In this document: one piece after another, positions 43,608 through 53,233 of the stretch
How the letters are laid out: each line of letters opens with the position of its first letter
Numbering within the stretch: position 1 is the first letter of the stretch
Assembly (NCBI GenBank): GCA_963677225.1
Contig: OY781923.1
Span: 744,001 to 808,000, forward strand
Source of the DNA: SABI01 sp028532915
Lineage (GTDB): Bacteria > Spirochaetota > Spirochaetia > Sphaerochaetales > Sphaerochaetaceae
Direction: 5' to 3'
DNA length: 64,000 nucleotides
Notes under the pieces: model-generated
The model's database searches: none
Told to the model about the DNA's origin: nothing
The model's input: the letters and a program-made list of their open reading frames with translations, nothing else
Made by a program: the position numbers and the translations under genes

Positions 43608-46600
43608 CCCAATAGGTCTCCTTTTTATGATGATACTCCTCAATCGAGAGATTGCGTAGAAGCGATTCCTTTCCGGCTGGGTTATAAACAAATCCTACAC
43701 TTGAAACATACGGTTCGATGATATGAATCTTCTGCAGCGGGGTGACAATAAGCAGCTGAAGATTGAGCCTTTTGAACAAATCCAGTCCGTAATGGGCCGA
43801 TTCATCCGAGCCTCTTCCGAAAGCTTCATCTATGACCACGAAACGGAAAGAACGGGAACGGACCTCGCCCCATTCAAGACCGAACTGATAAGCCAGAGAT
43901 GCTCCCAGTACTGTATATGCGAGTTTTTCCTTCTGCCCTCCGGATTTGCCTCCCGAATCGGTATAATGTTCGTATTCTAAGTCATCTTCTCTCCATCTTT
44001 CAGATGCTGCGAATGCAAACCAGCTGCGCACATCGGTAACCTTCTCTCTCCACCGTTTGTCAAGATCGGAATATCCTTCCCGACCTTTGAAACGGTTGAT
44101 AAGTTCTTTGACCTGAAGGAACTTTGTCTCACTGTATTGCTGATCCGGAACCTCTGTTCCCAAGGATCCTTCGATACAGGATTTCAGATCCTGTCTGAAT
44201 GTCCTGATCTCAACGTCATTTGTGTTCAGAGCCTCAAGAACGATATAGCGGTCTTTGTTGAAGTCAATTCCGTGCAGGTATCTGTTGATCTGGTTGACTC
44301 TCTCTTTCACCTGCTGATGTTCTTTATTCAGAAGGGCCTGAAAACCGGCGATCTCACGGATCGTATTCTCGTTCAGCAGCACTTTGAATTTATCTTCGAA
44401 TTTCGGAAGGTTCTCGCCGACCAGAATGTTGAGCATGGTGCGATACTCATTCCCCGCTTCAATAGACGGGTCCACCTCACGGGTCTCAGACGGGTACTCC
44501 CGATTATAATCTCCCATGACGGAGATGATGGAATCACGCAGTCTGTCCAGTCGTTTCTTTGCCGCGTCTATGTCTGCCTGCAGTTCTTCACGGAATGAGC
44601 GTTCAATGTGGTCGAGCCCGTCAATGTTCGGGGTTTTGTCTTTGAACTGTTCAGTTATAAGCGGACCTATATCGGCGATGATGGTATCGATCGCCGTAGG
44701 GGTCTGCTTCAGCAGATCCTCTATGATCGACAACTGTTCGCGAATAGATTCGATTTTGTTTTCTATTCGACCTGCTTTGATGAGCAGTTCATTCTTCTGA
44801 TTTGTTTCGGATACCAGATCTGAATGTATCTGAGACAGTTTCTGCTGCAGAGTTTCCAAAATATCGGAATTGGATTCGATCAGTTTGATCTCAGAGAGAA
44901 TCTCTTCAATACTGTGTGCGGGTCCTTTCCAGTCGAGTTCCTCATATTGAGTATAATCAGTGATTCTCTTCAGATCCTGAATTTCCGATTCAAGCCGGGT
45001 CTTTTTTTTCTGCAGTTCAGCTATCTTTGTCTCCAGTTGGGAGAGTGAGAGATCATTATTGACCTTCAACCGTTCCAATTCAGTCAGTTTCGAGGTGTTT
45101 ACCCATCCGAGCACATACCGTCTTCTGTCTGAAATGACAAATCTATCATCTTTTTCGTGATGGATAGCACTGCCTTTTATCTGACCGGATCTGGTAATGC
45201 CTCTGCTCACCCGTCTGAATTCCTGCATATTTTCACAACAGATACAATCCCAGTACCGGTGAGCGAGTTCTTTCTCGAGCCACGCGTGACAGGCATTATC
45301 CTCTTTTATCATGAGTTTCTCGACGATTGACCCAGGAAGAATGTCTTTAGGCTTTTTCACGTCCTTATCTGACATCCGGTAGTATACGAGCCTTCCTTTG
45401 AGATGAGTCGAATCAACCCATTGAGATATTTTTTCATATAGATTGTCCGGAACAAGGAGGGTCAGAGCAAAAGACCGCAGAACCCGTTCTATGGCACCTT
45501 CCCACTTTTGCTGATGAGGCTTTACAGAGAGCATTTCTCCTATGAATGGAAGCGACGATTCATTCAGCGAGAGCGCGTTACAGAGTCTTTCTCTGATCTC
45601 GATCTGCCGTCTGTCGATGTTGCTCTTTCTTCCTGTCAGAGAGGTTATCTCGTCGATGAGGGCCGTCTGTTCATCATGAAGTTTCCGTTTTTCATAATCT
45701 GTTTCGGACAGCTGCTGTTCGATTATGTTTCGTTCATCGAATACATCTGTCATCCGGTTGCGGGCTGTCATCATGTTGTCGTTGAACTGATCTATTCCGA
45801 TAAGAGGAGAGAGGCCGAGTCTTTTAGCTACTGCCTCATATTCTTCGGAACGTCTCATTTTTGAATCTCTCTCCCTTTCGGTACTTTCTTTCTTGTTGTA
45901 CAGAATCTCAAGACGGGCTCCACCTTTTGCGGCGATGGACTGAGTTACTTCATCGCGTTGTCCCTGCAGAGATCTGATAAGGGCGTCAGAATGTTCAAGC
46001 TTCTGCTGATGTCTTCTTTGAAGTTCAAGTTCCTTGTCGAGACGGTCGTCCAATAATAGACGTTTGGATTCTGCAATATAGTATTTCAGTTCATTTCTTA
46101 TCTTTACTTTTTCATTGATCTCCTGCTCGAGTGCCTGATAACGGTCAAGATTATCAACGAGCGGAGACAGAATCTGAATCTGTCTTTTTGCACGCAGGAT
46201 TGCATTGTGCGCCTTATCGAGGTTCTCAAAATGGTGGATGAGGTTATCGATAGGAGTGACCGCATCGAAAGGCTCGAGCATATGAGATTGAACGAACGAG
46301 GTGAGATTCCCGACGGTCTTCAACGACACTGTCTGGTGAAAGAGCTCAAGCGCCTGCGCATTTTTCAGGCCGAAACGTCTTCTGAATGCCGCCCCGTATT
46401 CGGGAAATCTATTGTAGACTTCGATTGATTCTTCTTTTCTCAGTCTTTTTTTGAGTATTGTCAATTCCTTCCCGAAATCAGAAAGATCTTCTCTGATCGA
46501 TAACCGTCTGTCACCCACTACAAAGAATCTGTCAGGTTGTCCATTTGAATCTTTCTGAAAAAATACCTGTGCTAAAGAGACAGTCTGCGATAAGGCCTCG

Positions 46601-46977
46601 TTATGGAATACTCCGAGAATAACCGAGTATGTTGTACCGGCTTTTCTGAGAGGAACAGGTCTGGTCGAGTATCCTCCTTCGCTGCGTTCCGACTTGTAGT
46701 AGCCCATGACGTAGGATCTTAGCGACCGCTCTTTAAAATCTGCACCGGCTGCCCTGTTGTAGGCTACTTTATGGGAAGGAACGAGAAGGGTTGTAATAGC
46801 ATCGACAATCGTCGATTTCCCTGATCCTATATCGCCGGTGAGGAGACTGTTCTTCCCTTCAGGATTTAAAGTTACGATCTTTTCATGGAAGGTTCCCCAG
46901 TTATAGAGTTGTATCTCGGAGAGTCTGAACCCGGCCATTTTGTCATCTTCAGCAAATTCCAGAAATCCATCAAACAT
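43567..46977 (-). CDS. jetC: Wadjet type I SMC-like ATPase JetC
   Basis: 1136 residues with an SMC/MukB-like layout. An N-terminal ATPase half has Walker A TGDIGSGKST (about 47-56), two long coiled coils surround a hinge region, and the C-terminal half has GGKSGGQKEKLAY (signature) and FVVIDEAFGRG (Walker B). It is the loop-extruding motor of the complex. The start overlaps jetB by eight bases. Length and order match type I Wadjet. Confidence 0.93.
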   Translation of the reverse strand: MFDGFLEFAEDDKMAGFRLSEIQLYNWGTFHEKIVTLNPEGKNSLLTGDIGSGKSTIVDAITTLLVPSHKVAYNRAAGADFKERSLRSYVMGYYKSERSEGGYSTRPVPLRKAGTTYSVILGVFHNEALSQTVSLAQVFFQKDSNGQPDRFFVVGDRRLSIREDLSDFGKELTILKKRLRKEESIEVYNRFPEYGAAFRRRFGLKNAQALELFHQTVSLKTVGNLTSFVQSHMLEPFDAVTPIDNLIHHFENLDKAHNAILRAKRQIQILSPLVDNLDRYQALEQEINEKVKIRNELKYYIAESKRLLLDDRLDKELELQRRHQQKLEHSDALIRSLQGQRDEVTQSIAAKGGARLEILYNKKESTERERDSKMRRSEEYEAVAKRLGLSPLIGIDQFNDNMMTARNRMTDVFDERNIIEQQLSETDYEKRKLHDEQTALIDEITSLTGRKSNIDRRQIEIRERLCNALSLNESSLPFIGEMLSVKPHQQKWEGAIERVLRSFALTLLVPDNLYEKISQWVDSTHLKGRLVYYRMSDKDVKKPKDILPGSIVEKLMIKEDNACHAWLEKELAHRYWDCICCENMQEFRRVSRGITRSGQIKGSAIHHEKDDRFVISDRRRYVLGWVNTSKLTELERLKVNNDLSLSQLETKIAELQKKKTRLESEIQDLKRITDYTQYEELDWKGPAHSIEEILSEIKLIESNSDILETLQQKLSQIHSDLVSETNQKNELLIKAGRIENKIESIREQLSIIEDLLKQTPTAIDTIIADIGPLITEQFKDKTPNIDGLDHIERSFREELQADIDAAKKRLDRLRDSIISVMGDYNREYPSETREVDPSIEAGNEYRTMLNILVGENLPKFEDKFKVLLNENTIREIAGFQALLNKEHQQVKERVNQINRYLHGIDFNKDRYIVLEALNTNDVEIRTFRQDLKSCIEGSLGTEVPDQQYSETKFLQVKELINRFKGREGYSDLDKRWREKVTDVRSWFAFAASERWREDDLEYEHYTDSGGKSGGQKEKLAYTVLGASLAYQFGLEWGEVRSRSFRFVVIDEAFGRGSDESAHYGLDLFKRLNLQLLIVTPLQKIHIIEPYVSSVGFVYNPAGKESLLRNLSIEEYHHKKETYWDDVSTGRNQEAAD

Positions 46978-47575
46978 CGTCTTCTCCCCGGTTGGTTTTC
47001 ATCGATCCATACGAACGGTATTCTTCCAGTTTCTCATTGAATTCACTTAGCCACTGAGCATCAATGTATGCTTTGAGAATTCTCTTCACTTCGAATTTTT
47101 TCTTATCCGTTCCAAGGAACCTGATGAATCCCAGGTCGGATACACGCTGCAGATGAGCATCGATTCTTTTGAGAACCCTTACTTCATTGTTAGAGGATGG
47201 AAAGAACGTTGATATCATTTCGACCATTTCCCCGACTTCAATGATGAGTCTCGGTTCACTGGAAGTGGTGTCGTGTTCTACCATCTTCCTTCTCAGCAGA
47301 GACAGGATCAGACTAACCGGATATGAAAGCTGTCTGCGGTTCATGATCCGCGGTAATGACGAATCCTCATTCTGCTGATCTCTGGTTCGAAGATAAGCAA
47401 ATCCGTCACTTTCATATATTTCGAGGTTCAAATTCATCACAGACAGATAATCCCTTACGGAGCCTTCGAATCGTTCCATATCCTGCCATACCCGGGGTTT
47501 TTCATCTCTGTAGAGAATACCTCTCATCAGGTGGATGACTACCTCGGAGATATCGTTGTCTTTCTCAGCTTCCAT
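46970..47575 (-). CDS. jetB: Wadjet type I subunit JetB (DUF4194)
   Basis: 201 residues of the DUF4194 family, the MukE-like winged-helix partner of the motor (RRQLSYPVSLILSLLRRKM; LKRIDAHLQRVSDLGFIRFL). ATG 47575 follows GGAGGAACAGCA and overlaps the jetA end by 11 bases; the frame is open to 47638 inside jetA. Confidence 0.88.
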   Translation of the reverse strand: MEAEKDNDISEVVIHLMRGILYRDEKPRVWQDMERFEGSVRDYLSVMNLNLEIYESDGFAYLRTRDQQNEDSSLPRIMNRRQLSYPVSLILSLLRRKMVEHDTTSSEPRLIIEVGEMVEMISTFFPSSNNEVRVLKRIDAHLQRVSDLGFIRFLGTDKKKFEVKRILKAYIDAQWLSEFNEKLEEYRSYGSMKTNRGEDDV

Positions 47576-49028
47576 TGCTGTTCCTCCGCGTGAAGATAAT
47601 TCTGGGGATCCGGGCCTTTCTTGTCGTCTCATTATCACTGATCCATGTTACATGATCAATCTCTTCCTCTGAAACAGTTGAGAACGGATCTTCCTCTGCT
47701 ATCTGCAGGTATGTGATCAGTTCGGCAAGACCCTGCTGCAGCGGGTGTTCTTCGAGTAATTGACCGAGTCTGATCTGTGTCTTTGTCCTCAATGATTGAC
47801 TGATATTTCTGAGCAGCTGTTCTTTGTTGATAAATACAAGATTGAAGAGACCGGATGTGTCGATATCCTGTTCTTCTTCGATCTGAATCATGGATACAAG
47901 CTGCTGGACAGGCGGCGGGGTAAACAGAGGCTGTTCCATCGGAAACCTGATATCAGCTTTGGAATTTTCCACATCCATCCATGTTCCTGATGGTAATCTA
48001 TCTTTGATCATCATGGCATTTTTCTCAATAGAATCGAGAATTTCTGTAATTCTGCGGTTTTCCAGATACACCCGATCATCAAGGAAACGCCTGAGTTGTG
48101 CCGAAAGTCGTGCTATAGTCCGTTGAGTCTTCTCTCCCGCGTCGATCCAGTCGAAATGGATTCTCCGCAATGTACTGTCTTCTTTGAGCTCTTCAAGTTC
48201 TTCAAGCTCAAAGACTCTATCGAGTTGTTTTGATAATTCCTCCTGACTATCCGGAGCCATGATGAAATCCCAGAAGGCTCTGAAGCTCTGTCCTTCATCT
48301 GATTCGTTGATCCTGTCACGATCACCGAAAAATTGTTCTAGAAGTTCTCCTTTTTTGCCGTCCCATGTGGCAATCTCTTCTCTGATTTCACGATCGAGTT
48401 CTCTGAAGTTTGTATCAACGGCAGTGAAATCACTTCTCAGTTCCTGTGCTGTCTGTTTGAACTGCATGAATCGTTCCCTGATTTGTCGTTGATCCAGCAT
48501 GGGGATGTCACCGGATGCTATTCGGGCTATTTCAAGTTCGATGGAACGTTTCTGCTGTTCAAGCTCCGCAATCCTTATCTGTGAGTCGGTCTCCACTCCC
48601 TGTACGATCTGGCGGAGAAGTTCAAAACATGTCTGCAATCTGCTTTCGGTCCCTACAAAACGGCGCTTTGAAAGTGAATCCATCCACTGAAGGACTTTTT
48701 CACTGCCGGGTGTAAGTTCATAATGGGGGATATCCTCACCCGAAGGATAAAACTTTCTCAGCCAGTTCTTTTCCGGATCACTCCAATCATTAAGATAAGA
48801 TATGGCTGATTTTGAAAATAAATAAGGTTCACTTGCATTATCATTCAGATCATATAGATAATCTTCAAGCTTTAACACAATCTCATATTCGTCAATCTGA
48901 CGCAGTCCTTCCTGACGGAATACCTTATCAAAAAAAGAGATGATTAACGGAGCATTATCAGCATTCATCAACCTCCATGAGGGGTTGGACTTTTTTTTAT
49001 TGGCAAGATCATAAAAATCAAAAGGCAT
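47565..49028 (-). CDS. jetA: Wadjet type I subunit JetA (DUF3375)
   Basis: 487 residues of DUF3375, the MukF-like kleisin. Support: NPSWRLMNADNAPLIISF near the start, a central coiled coil (about residues 165-250), and C-terminal winged-helix regions. I place the start at ATG 49028 because the family usually begins just before the xPxWRLL motif; the frame is open to a GTG at 49124, and neither start has a strong ribosome site. It is the first gene of the jetABCD operon and is preceded by the 117-bp repeat array. Confidence 0.88.
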   Translation of the reverse strand: MPFDFYDLANKKKSNPSWRLMNADNAPLIISFFDKVFRQEGLRQIDEYEIVLKLEDYLYDLNDNASEPYLFSKSAISYLNDWSDPEKNWLRKFYPSGEDIPHYELTPGSEKVLQWMDSLSKRRFVGTESRLQTCFELLRQIVQGVETDSQIRIAELEQQKRSIELEIARIASGDIPMLDQRQIRERFMQFKQTAQELRSDFTAVDTNFRELDREIREEIATWDGKKGELLEQFFGDRDRINESDEGQSFRAFWDFIMAPDSQEELSKQLDRVFELEELEELKEDSTLRRIHFDWIDAGEKTQRTIARLSAQLRRFLDDRVYLENRRITEILDSIEKNAMMIKDRLPSGTWMDVENSKADIRFPMEQPLFTPPPVQQLVSMIQIEEEQDIDTSGLFNLVFINKEQLLRNISQSLRTKTQIRLGQLLEEHPLQQGLAELITYLQIAEEDPFSTVSEEEIDHVTWISDNETTRKARIPRIIFTRRNSNGS

Positions 49029-49171
49029 ATCATACCGTATCACCAAATCATTGACAGTACAACCTGCTGATTTAGACAGCAGAGTTGAATTATAGTGAGT
49101 CTTGATCTGGATAGTACCCGACACTTCAATCCGGTTTAATCAAAAACATGTTGAAGCCGGCTTGAACTTTT

Positions 49172-50086
49172 GGTGATGCACTACACTTTTATTCTGCGGC
49201 GGTATTGAAGTAATTCGTTATAAGAAAAGATGATATAGTGCCTTTTTTATCATCTTTGGTGAAAACATTCAGATTGCTGGAAGGTAACGGTGATGCACTA
49301 CACTTTTATTCCACGACGGCATTGAAGTAATTCGTTATAAGAAAAGATGATATAGTGCCATTTTTATCATCTTTGGTGAAAACATTCAGATTGCTGGAAG
49401 GTAACGGTGATGCACTACACTTTTATTCTGCGGCGGTATTGAAGTAATTCATTATAAGAAAAGATTATATCGTGCCTTTTTTATCATCTTTGGTGAAAAC
49501 ATTCAGATTGCTGGAAGGTAACGGTGATGCACTACACTTTTATTCCACGACGGCAGTGAAGTAATTCGTTATAAGAAAAGATGATATAGTGCCTTTTTTA
49601 TCATCTTTGGTGAAAACATTCAGATTGCTGGAAGGCAACGGTGATGCACTACACTTTTATTCTGCGGCGGTATTGAAGTAATTCATTATAAGAAAAGATT
49701 ATATCGTGCCTTTTTTATCATCTTTGGTGAAAACATTCAGATTGCTGGAAGGTAACGGTGATGCACTACACTTTTATTCCACGACGGCAGTGAAGTAATT
49801 CGTTATAAGAAAAGATGATATAGTGCCTTTTTTATCATCTTTGGTGAAAACATTCAGATTGCTGGAAGGCAACGGTGATGCACTACACTTTTATTCCACG
49901 ACGGCATTGAAGTAATTCGTTATAAGAAAAGATTATATCGTGACTTTTTTATCATCTTTGGTGAAAACATTCAGATTGTTGGAAGGCAACGGTGATGCAC
50001 TACACTTTTATTCCACGACGGCATTGAAGTAATTCGTTATAAGAAAAGATGATATAGTGCCATTTTTATCATCTTTGGTGAAAACA
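49172..50086. repeat. Tandem array of a 117-bp repeat, 7.8 copies
   Basis: Units start at 49172, 49289, 49406, 49523, 49640, 49757, 49874 and 49991, each exactly 117 bp apart; the last is cut after 96 bp. Two main variants differ at CTGCGGCGGTATT versus CCACGACGGCATT/CAGT. Units 3-4 and 5-6 form near-identical 234-bp pairs, so expansion also occurred in dimers. Each unit contains a 10-bp hairpin, AAAGATGATA/TATCATCTTT, intact in units 1, 2, 4, 6 and 8 and with one mismatch in 3, 5 and 7. The array fills the gap between jetA and the third sulfatase gene. Confidence 0.95.
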
Positions 50087-50127
50087 ATTTTTTTTGTATT
50101 TTACTTTGGTTTTATTTCTTGATTAAT

Positions 50128-50157
50128 AGCTGCCTTGAAATTGTTTTCAAGGCAGCT
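50128..50157. terminator. Perfect 13-bp hairpin after the third sulfatase gene
   Basis: AGCTGCCTTGAAA pairs with TTTCAAGGCAGCT around a four-base loop, 13 bases past the sulfatase stop. The minus-strand T-run is absent, so it may be a Rho-independent terminator of low strength or an mRNA 3' end stabiliser. Confidence 0.6.
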
Positions 50158-50169
50158 GGATTATCCAGA

Positions 50170-51696
50170 TTATTCTGTTGTGTTCGGTAATGCTTCACTG
50201 ATGTACTCTTTATCCGAGGGGACGATGAAGTTTGTGATTCCGCGCGAGAATGCGAACTGGTGAAGACGGCCTAGTGGACGCGGTTCGAAGGTGTAGGCTT
50301 TCATTGAACCTTTTTCGGTCATACATGCTATATCAGGTTCAGAAATGCATTTTTCTACGGCCTTCTGTCTAAGTTTTTGAGCCATATCGAGCTCTTTGTT
50401 AATGAGGTTTGTCATCTCGTTCGGATCTTCAGCCAAGTTGAACAGTTGTTCTCTTCCTCCGTTTGCCATAAAAATGTACTTGTATGTGTCGTGCCTTACC
50501 ATGATCTTGAACTGTCGTGTGTTTGGTCTGCCATATAGAGAGAACAGATAGTCCCGCTTTTGGGTGATGATATCAATTCCATCACGTGTTTCTGTTTTTC
50601 CTGCCAGGTGTGTAGCAAGACCAAACAGATCGGTGAGACTGACGAGGTCGGAGGAGACTGTGTTCTTCTCGAACCGGGGAGGATAGCTTACGATGAACGG
50701 GATCTTCACAGAAGCTTCATAGAAGGTCTCTTTCTGCCATCCGTGGTGATCACCGAGCATATCTCCGTGATCTGCGAAAAAACATATCATGGTATTCTCT
50801 GAGTCGGCCCGTTGTTCCACCTCGTCAAGGATCCGTCCGATACAGGAATCTATGTAGGATATCTCTCCATAGTAGCGGGTTTTGAGATTTCTCGCCCATG
50901 CATTATTAATCTCATCTGCATAGATGATGGAATTCATCCATGGTATCTGCTCATCAAGATGATCCTCTTCAATTGCACCGGTCACCGGATTACTCATACC
51001 GTCGGGATCATACATTCTGTTGAAAGGAATTGGAGGAGCGCAGGGCGGGTGAGGCCCTATGAAGGAAACCAGACCGAAATAAGGTCTCCCATCATCTCGT
51101 CTTATCTCTGCTACCGCTTTATCAGCGACAAAACTCTCCACTGTATATTCGGCAGGGAGGCTACTCAACTGTGGTACATAATACATATTGGTTCGTTCGC
51201 CGTGCAACTGTTCAAGATATGTGAATTCGGGATGCTCATTGTTGAGAAACTGCATGAAGCCATCTTTATTCCTGTGTTCTTCATCCTCCCACATCTCTTC
51301 GGTATGTATGTGAGTTTCATACCCCAATTCCTCATACTGATCGGGAAAAGTATGGAATTTTCCGATACCGAAGGTTCTGTATCCAAGATTCGACAGGGTC
51401 CTGGCAAGAAATGGATCTGTCCACTGTTCGATAGATTCTCCATTGTGTCCTTCAGGGCATATGGGTTCCTCATTACAGTAACAGCCTGTCTTCGAGGATT
51501 CTCTGCCTGTTCTGATGCTGTATCGTGCAGGGATACACACGGGACACGGAGAGTATGCGTTCGTAAACGAGACGCCTCTCTTAACGAGCCTGTCGATATT
51601 CGGAGTCTGAATACCATCATTACCAAGTTCCGCTATGCAGTCATAACGGAACTGGTCACACATGATGTACAGAATGTTAGGTCTTGTGTCTTTCAT
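50170..51696 (-). CDS. Cytoplasmic S1-family sulfatase, copy 3
   Basis: 508 residues with the maturation motif CIPARYSIRTG (Cys54), MCDQFRYD near the start, and FADHGDMLGDHHG. No signal peptide. It is the last gene of the ABC operon at 51.7-55.9 kb, three bases after the ATPase, so its substrate is probably the compound imported by that system (a sulfate ester). The C-terminal extension beyond the sulfatase core (about residues 460-508) is unusual in wording but within family lengths. Confidence 0.9.
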   Translation of the reverse strand: MKDTRPNILYIMCDQFRYDCIAELGNDGIQTPNIDRLVKRGVSFTNAYSPCPVCIPARYSIRTGRESSKTGCYCNEEPICPEGHNGESIEQWTDPFLARTLSNLGYRTFGIGKFHTFPDQYEELGYETHIHTEEMWEDEEHRNKDGFMQFLNNEHPEFTYLEQLHGERTNMYYVPQLSSLPAEYTVESFVADKAVAEIRRDDGRPYFGLVSFIGPHPPCAPPIPFNRMYDPDGMSNPVTGAIEEDHLDEQIPWMNSIIYADEINNAWARNLKTRYYGEISYIDSCIGRILDEVEQRADSENTMICFFADHGDMLGDHHGWQKETFYEASVKIPFIVSYPPRFEKNTVSSDLVSLTDLFGLATHLAGKTETRDGIDIITQKRDYLFSLYGRPNTRQFKIMVRHDTYKYIFMANGGREQLFNLAEDPNEMTNLINKELDMAQKLRQKAVEKCISEPDIACMTEKGSMKAYTFEPRPLGRLHQFAFSRGITNFIVPSDKEYISEALPNTTE

Positions 51697-51699
51697 GTT

Positions 51700-52443
51700 T
51701 TACCACCATTTGATCAAGTCGGTTACCTCATTACGTAACTCGACGAATTGTCTGCTTGCCACGTTTCTGGGTCTCGGCAGGTCATTGATCAGCTCAGTCT
51801 TCACCTTAGTGGGTTTGTTGGTCATGACGAGAATCCGGTCACTCAGATACACGGCTTCTTCGATATTATGTGTGATGAAGATGACTGTCGTCCCTGTCTG
51901 CTGCCAGAGACTCAGAAGCTCATCTTCGAGTTTGTACTTTAGGTTCAAATCCAGCTGTCCATACGGTTCGTCCATAAGGAGAAGGTCGGGCTTTGTCGCA
52001 AAAGCGCGGGCAATGACAACCCTCTGGAGCATACTTGCCGACAGCTCGCTCGGGTAATAGTGCCGGTAATTTTCAAGATTTACCATCTTGATTGCCTCTT
52101 CTACCCGTTCTTCTATGACAGATTTTTCATACCCTTTGATCTTTAATCCATAAGCGATGTTCTGTTCGACATTGAGCCACGGGAGAGCAGAATACTCCTG
52201 AAGGATATAGGCAAGATTCTGTTTTCTCGGATCTACCGCCTCACCGTCAAGGAGAATGGAACCATTGTTGATATCGATGATCTTGGTAAGGCTGTTGAGG
52301 AAAGTTGTCTTTCCGCACCCGGTAGGACCTACGATGACGAAGAATTCGCTCTCTTTGACGGAAAAGGAAATATCATCCAGGACGAGAAGATCTCCGTAGC
52401 TCTTTGTAAGATTCTGTACTACTACTTTTTCATTCGGCATCAT
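51700..52443 (-). CDS. NitT/TauT-type ABC ATPase with a degenerate signature motif
   Basis: 247 residues with Walker A GPTGCGKTT and Walker B LLLMDEPYGQLD, both normal. The ABC signature reads LSASMLQR instead of LSGGxxQR. It pairs with the ATPase encoded upstream (overlap 14 bases), whose signature is normal but whose Walker A reads GAGQCGKTT. It belongs to the sulfonate, taurine or nitrate import group by similarity and operon content. Confidence 0.85.
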   Translation of the reverse strand: MMPNEKVVVQNLTKSYGDLLVLDDISFSVKESEFFVIVGPTGCGKTTFLNSLTKIIDINNGSILLDGEAVDPRKQNLAYILQEYSALPWLNVEQNIAYGLKIKGYEKSVIEERVEEAIKMVNLENYRHYYPSELSASMLQRVVIARAFATKPDLLLMDEPYGQLDLNLKYKLEDELLSLWQQTGTTVIFITHNIEEAVYLSDRILVMTNKPTKVKTELINDLPRPRNVASRQFVELRNEVTDLIKWW

Positions 52444-53233
52444 TTCCTCCTTCTCTCAGATCTACAAGAGAACTGATTTCTTCACGCAGACTCAAGAATT
52501 CTTCACTGACAAGCGATCGCGGCCTTGGAATGTCTATCTTGTATTCGGTTAGAACTCTGGCGGGACATTCTGTCAAAATTACAATTCTGTCGGCCAGATA
52601 GAGAGCTTCTTCTATGTTGTTGGTCACAAAGATTATCGTACGTTTTTCTTCCTGCCAGATTTTCTCGACTTCCTCTTCCATCATATACCGTGTTTGGGCA
52701 TCAAGATGACCGAAAGGTTCGTCCATCAGGATTATTTCAGGGTCATTGCAGTATGCCCGTGCGATACCTACCCTTTGCTGCATGCCTCCTGACAGCATGG
52801 AAGGGAAATGTTTCTCGAAGCCTGTCAATCCGACCAGATCGATATAGTATTGAGCCTTCTTCTGCCGTTCCGTTTTGCCTATTCCTCTTGCCTTCGGGCC
52901 GAATTCGACATTGCCCATGACCGTCAGCCACGGGAACAAGGCCGTGGTCTGGTAGACCATACCGACTTTGGGATTGAAACCTTTTAATTCTTTTTCATCG
53001 ATCTTTATAGATCCTCCGCTGATAGTTTCAAGTCCTGCAAGCATCTTGAGTAACGTAGTCTTTCCGCATTGTCCGGCGCCGAATAGAACCAGAAATTCGT
53101 TCTCTCTGATATCCAGATCTATCTGGTCGATGACTTTCACTTCTCCATCTTCAACCTGAAAGGTCTTGTAGATTCGTTCCATCGTGATGATAGGCTTCTC
53201 TTTCTTTACCTGCTTCGTACTGTCCATCTGCAA
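52430..53233 (-). CDS. NitT/TauT-type ABC ATPase, second subunit
   Basis: 267 residues. Walker A is GAGQCGKTT, the signature LSGGMQQRVGIARA is canonical, and Walker B is IILMDEPFGHLD. It overlaps the permease gene by 28 bases and the other ATPase gene by 14. Two unequal ATPases suggest a heterodimeric motor driving two different permeases. Confidence 0.87.
   Translation of the reverse strand: MQMDSTKQVKKEKPIITMERIYKTFQVEDGEVKVIDQIDLDIRENEFLVLFGAGQCGKTTLLKMLAGLETISGGSIKIDEKELKGFNPKVGMVYQTTALFPWLTVMGNVEFGPKARGIGKTERQKKAQYYIDLVGLTGFEKHFPSMLSGGMQQRVGIARAYCNDPEIILMDEPFGHLDAQTRYMMEEEVEKIWQEEKRTIIFVTNNIEEALYLADRIVILTECPARVLTEYKIDIPRPRSLVSEEFLSLREEISSLVDLREGGNDAE

Noticed and set aside
43567..46977. 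Reading jetC as SbcC or a chromosomal MukB/Smc
   Set aside because: The linked DUF3375, DUF4194 and DUF3322/DUF2220 genes identify it as JetC of Wadjet.
49172..50086. Possible CRISPR array
   Set aside because: Units are 117 bp and repeat nearly end to end, without unique spacers between short repeats, and no cas gene is nearby.
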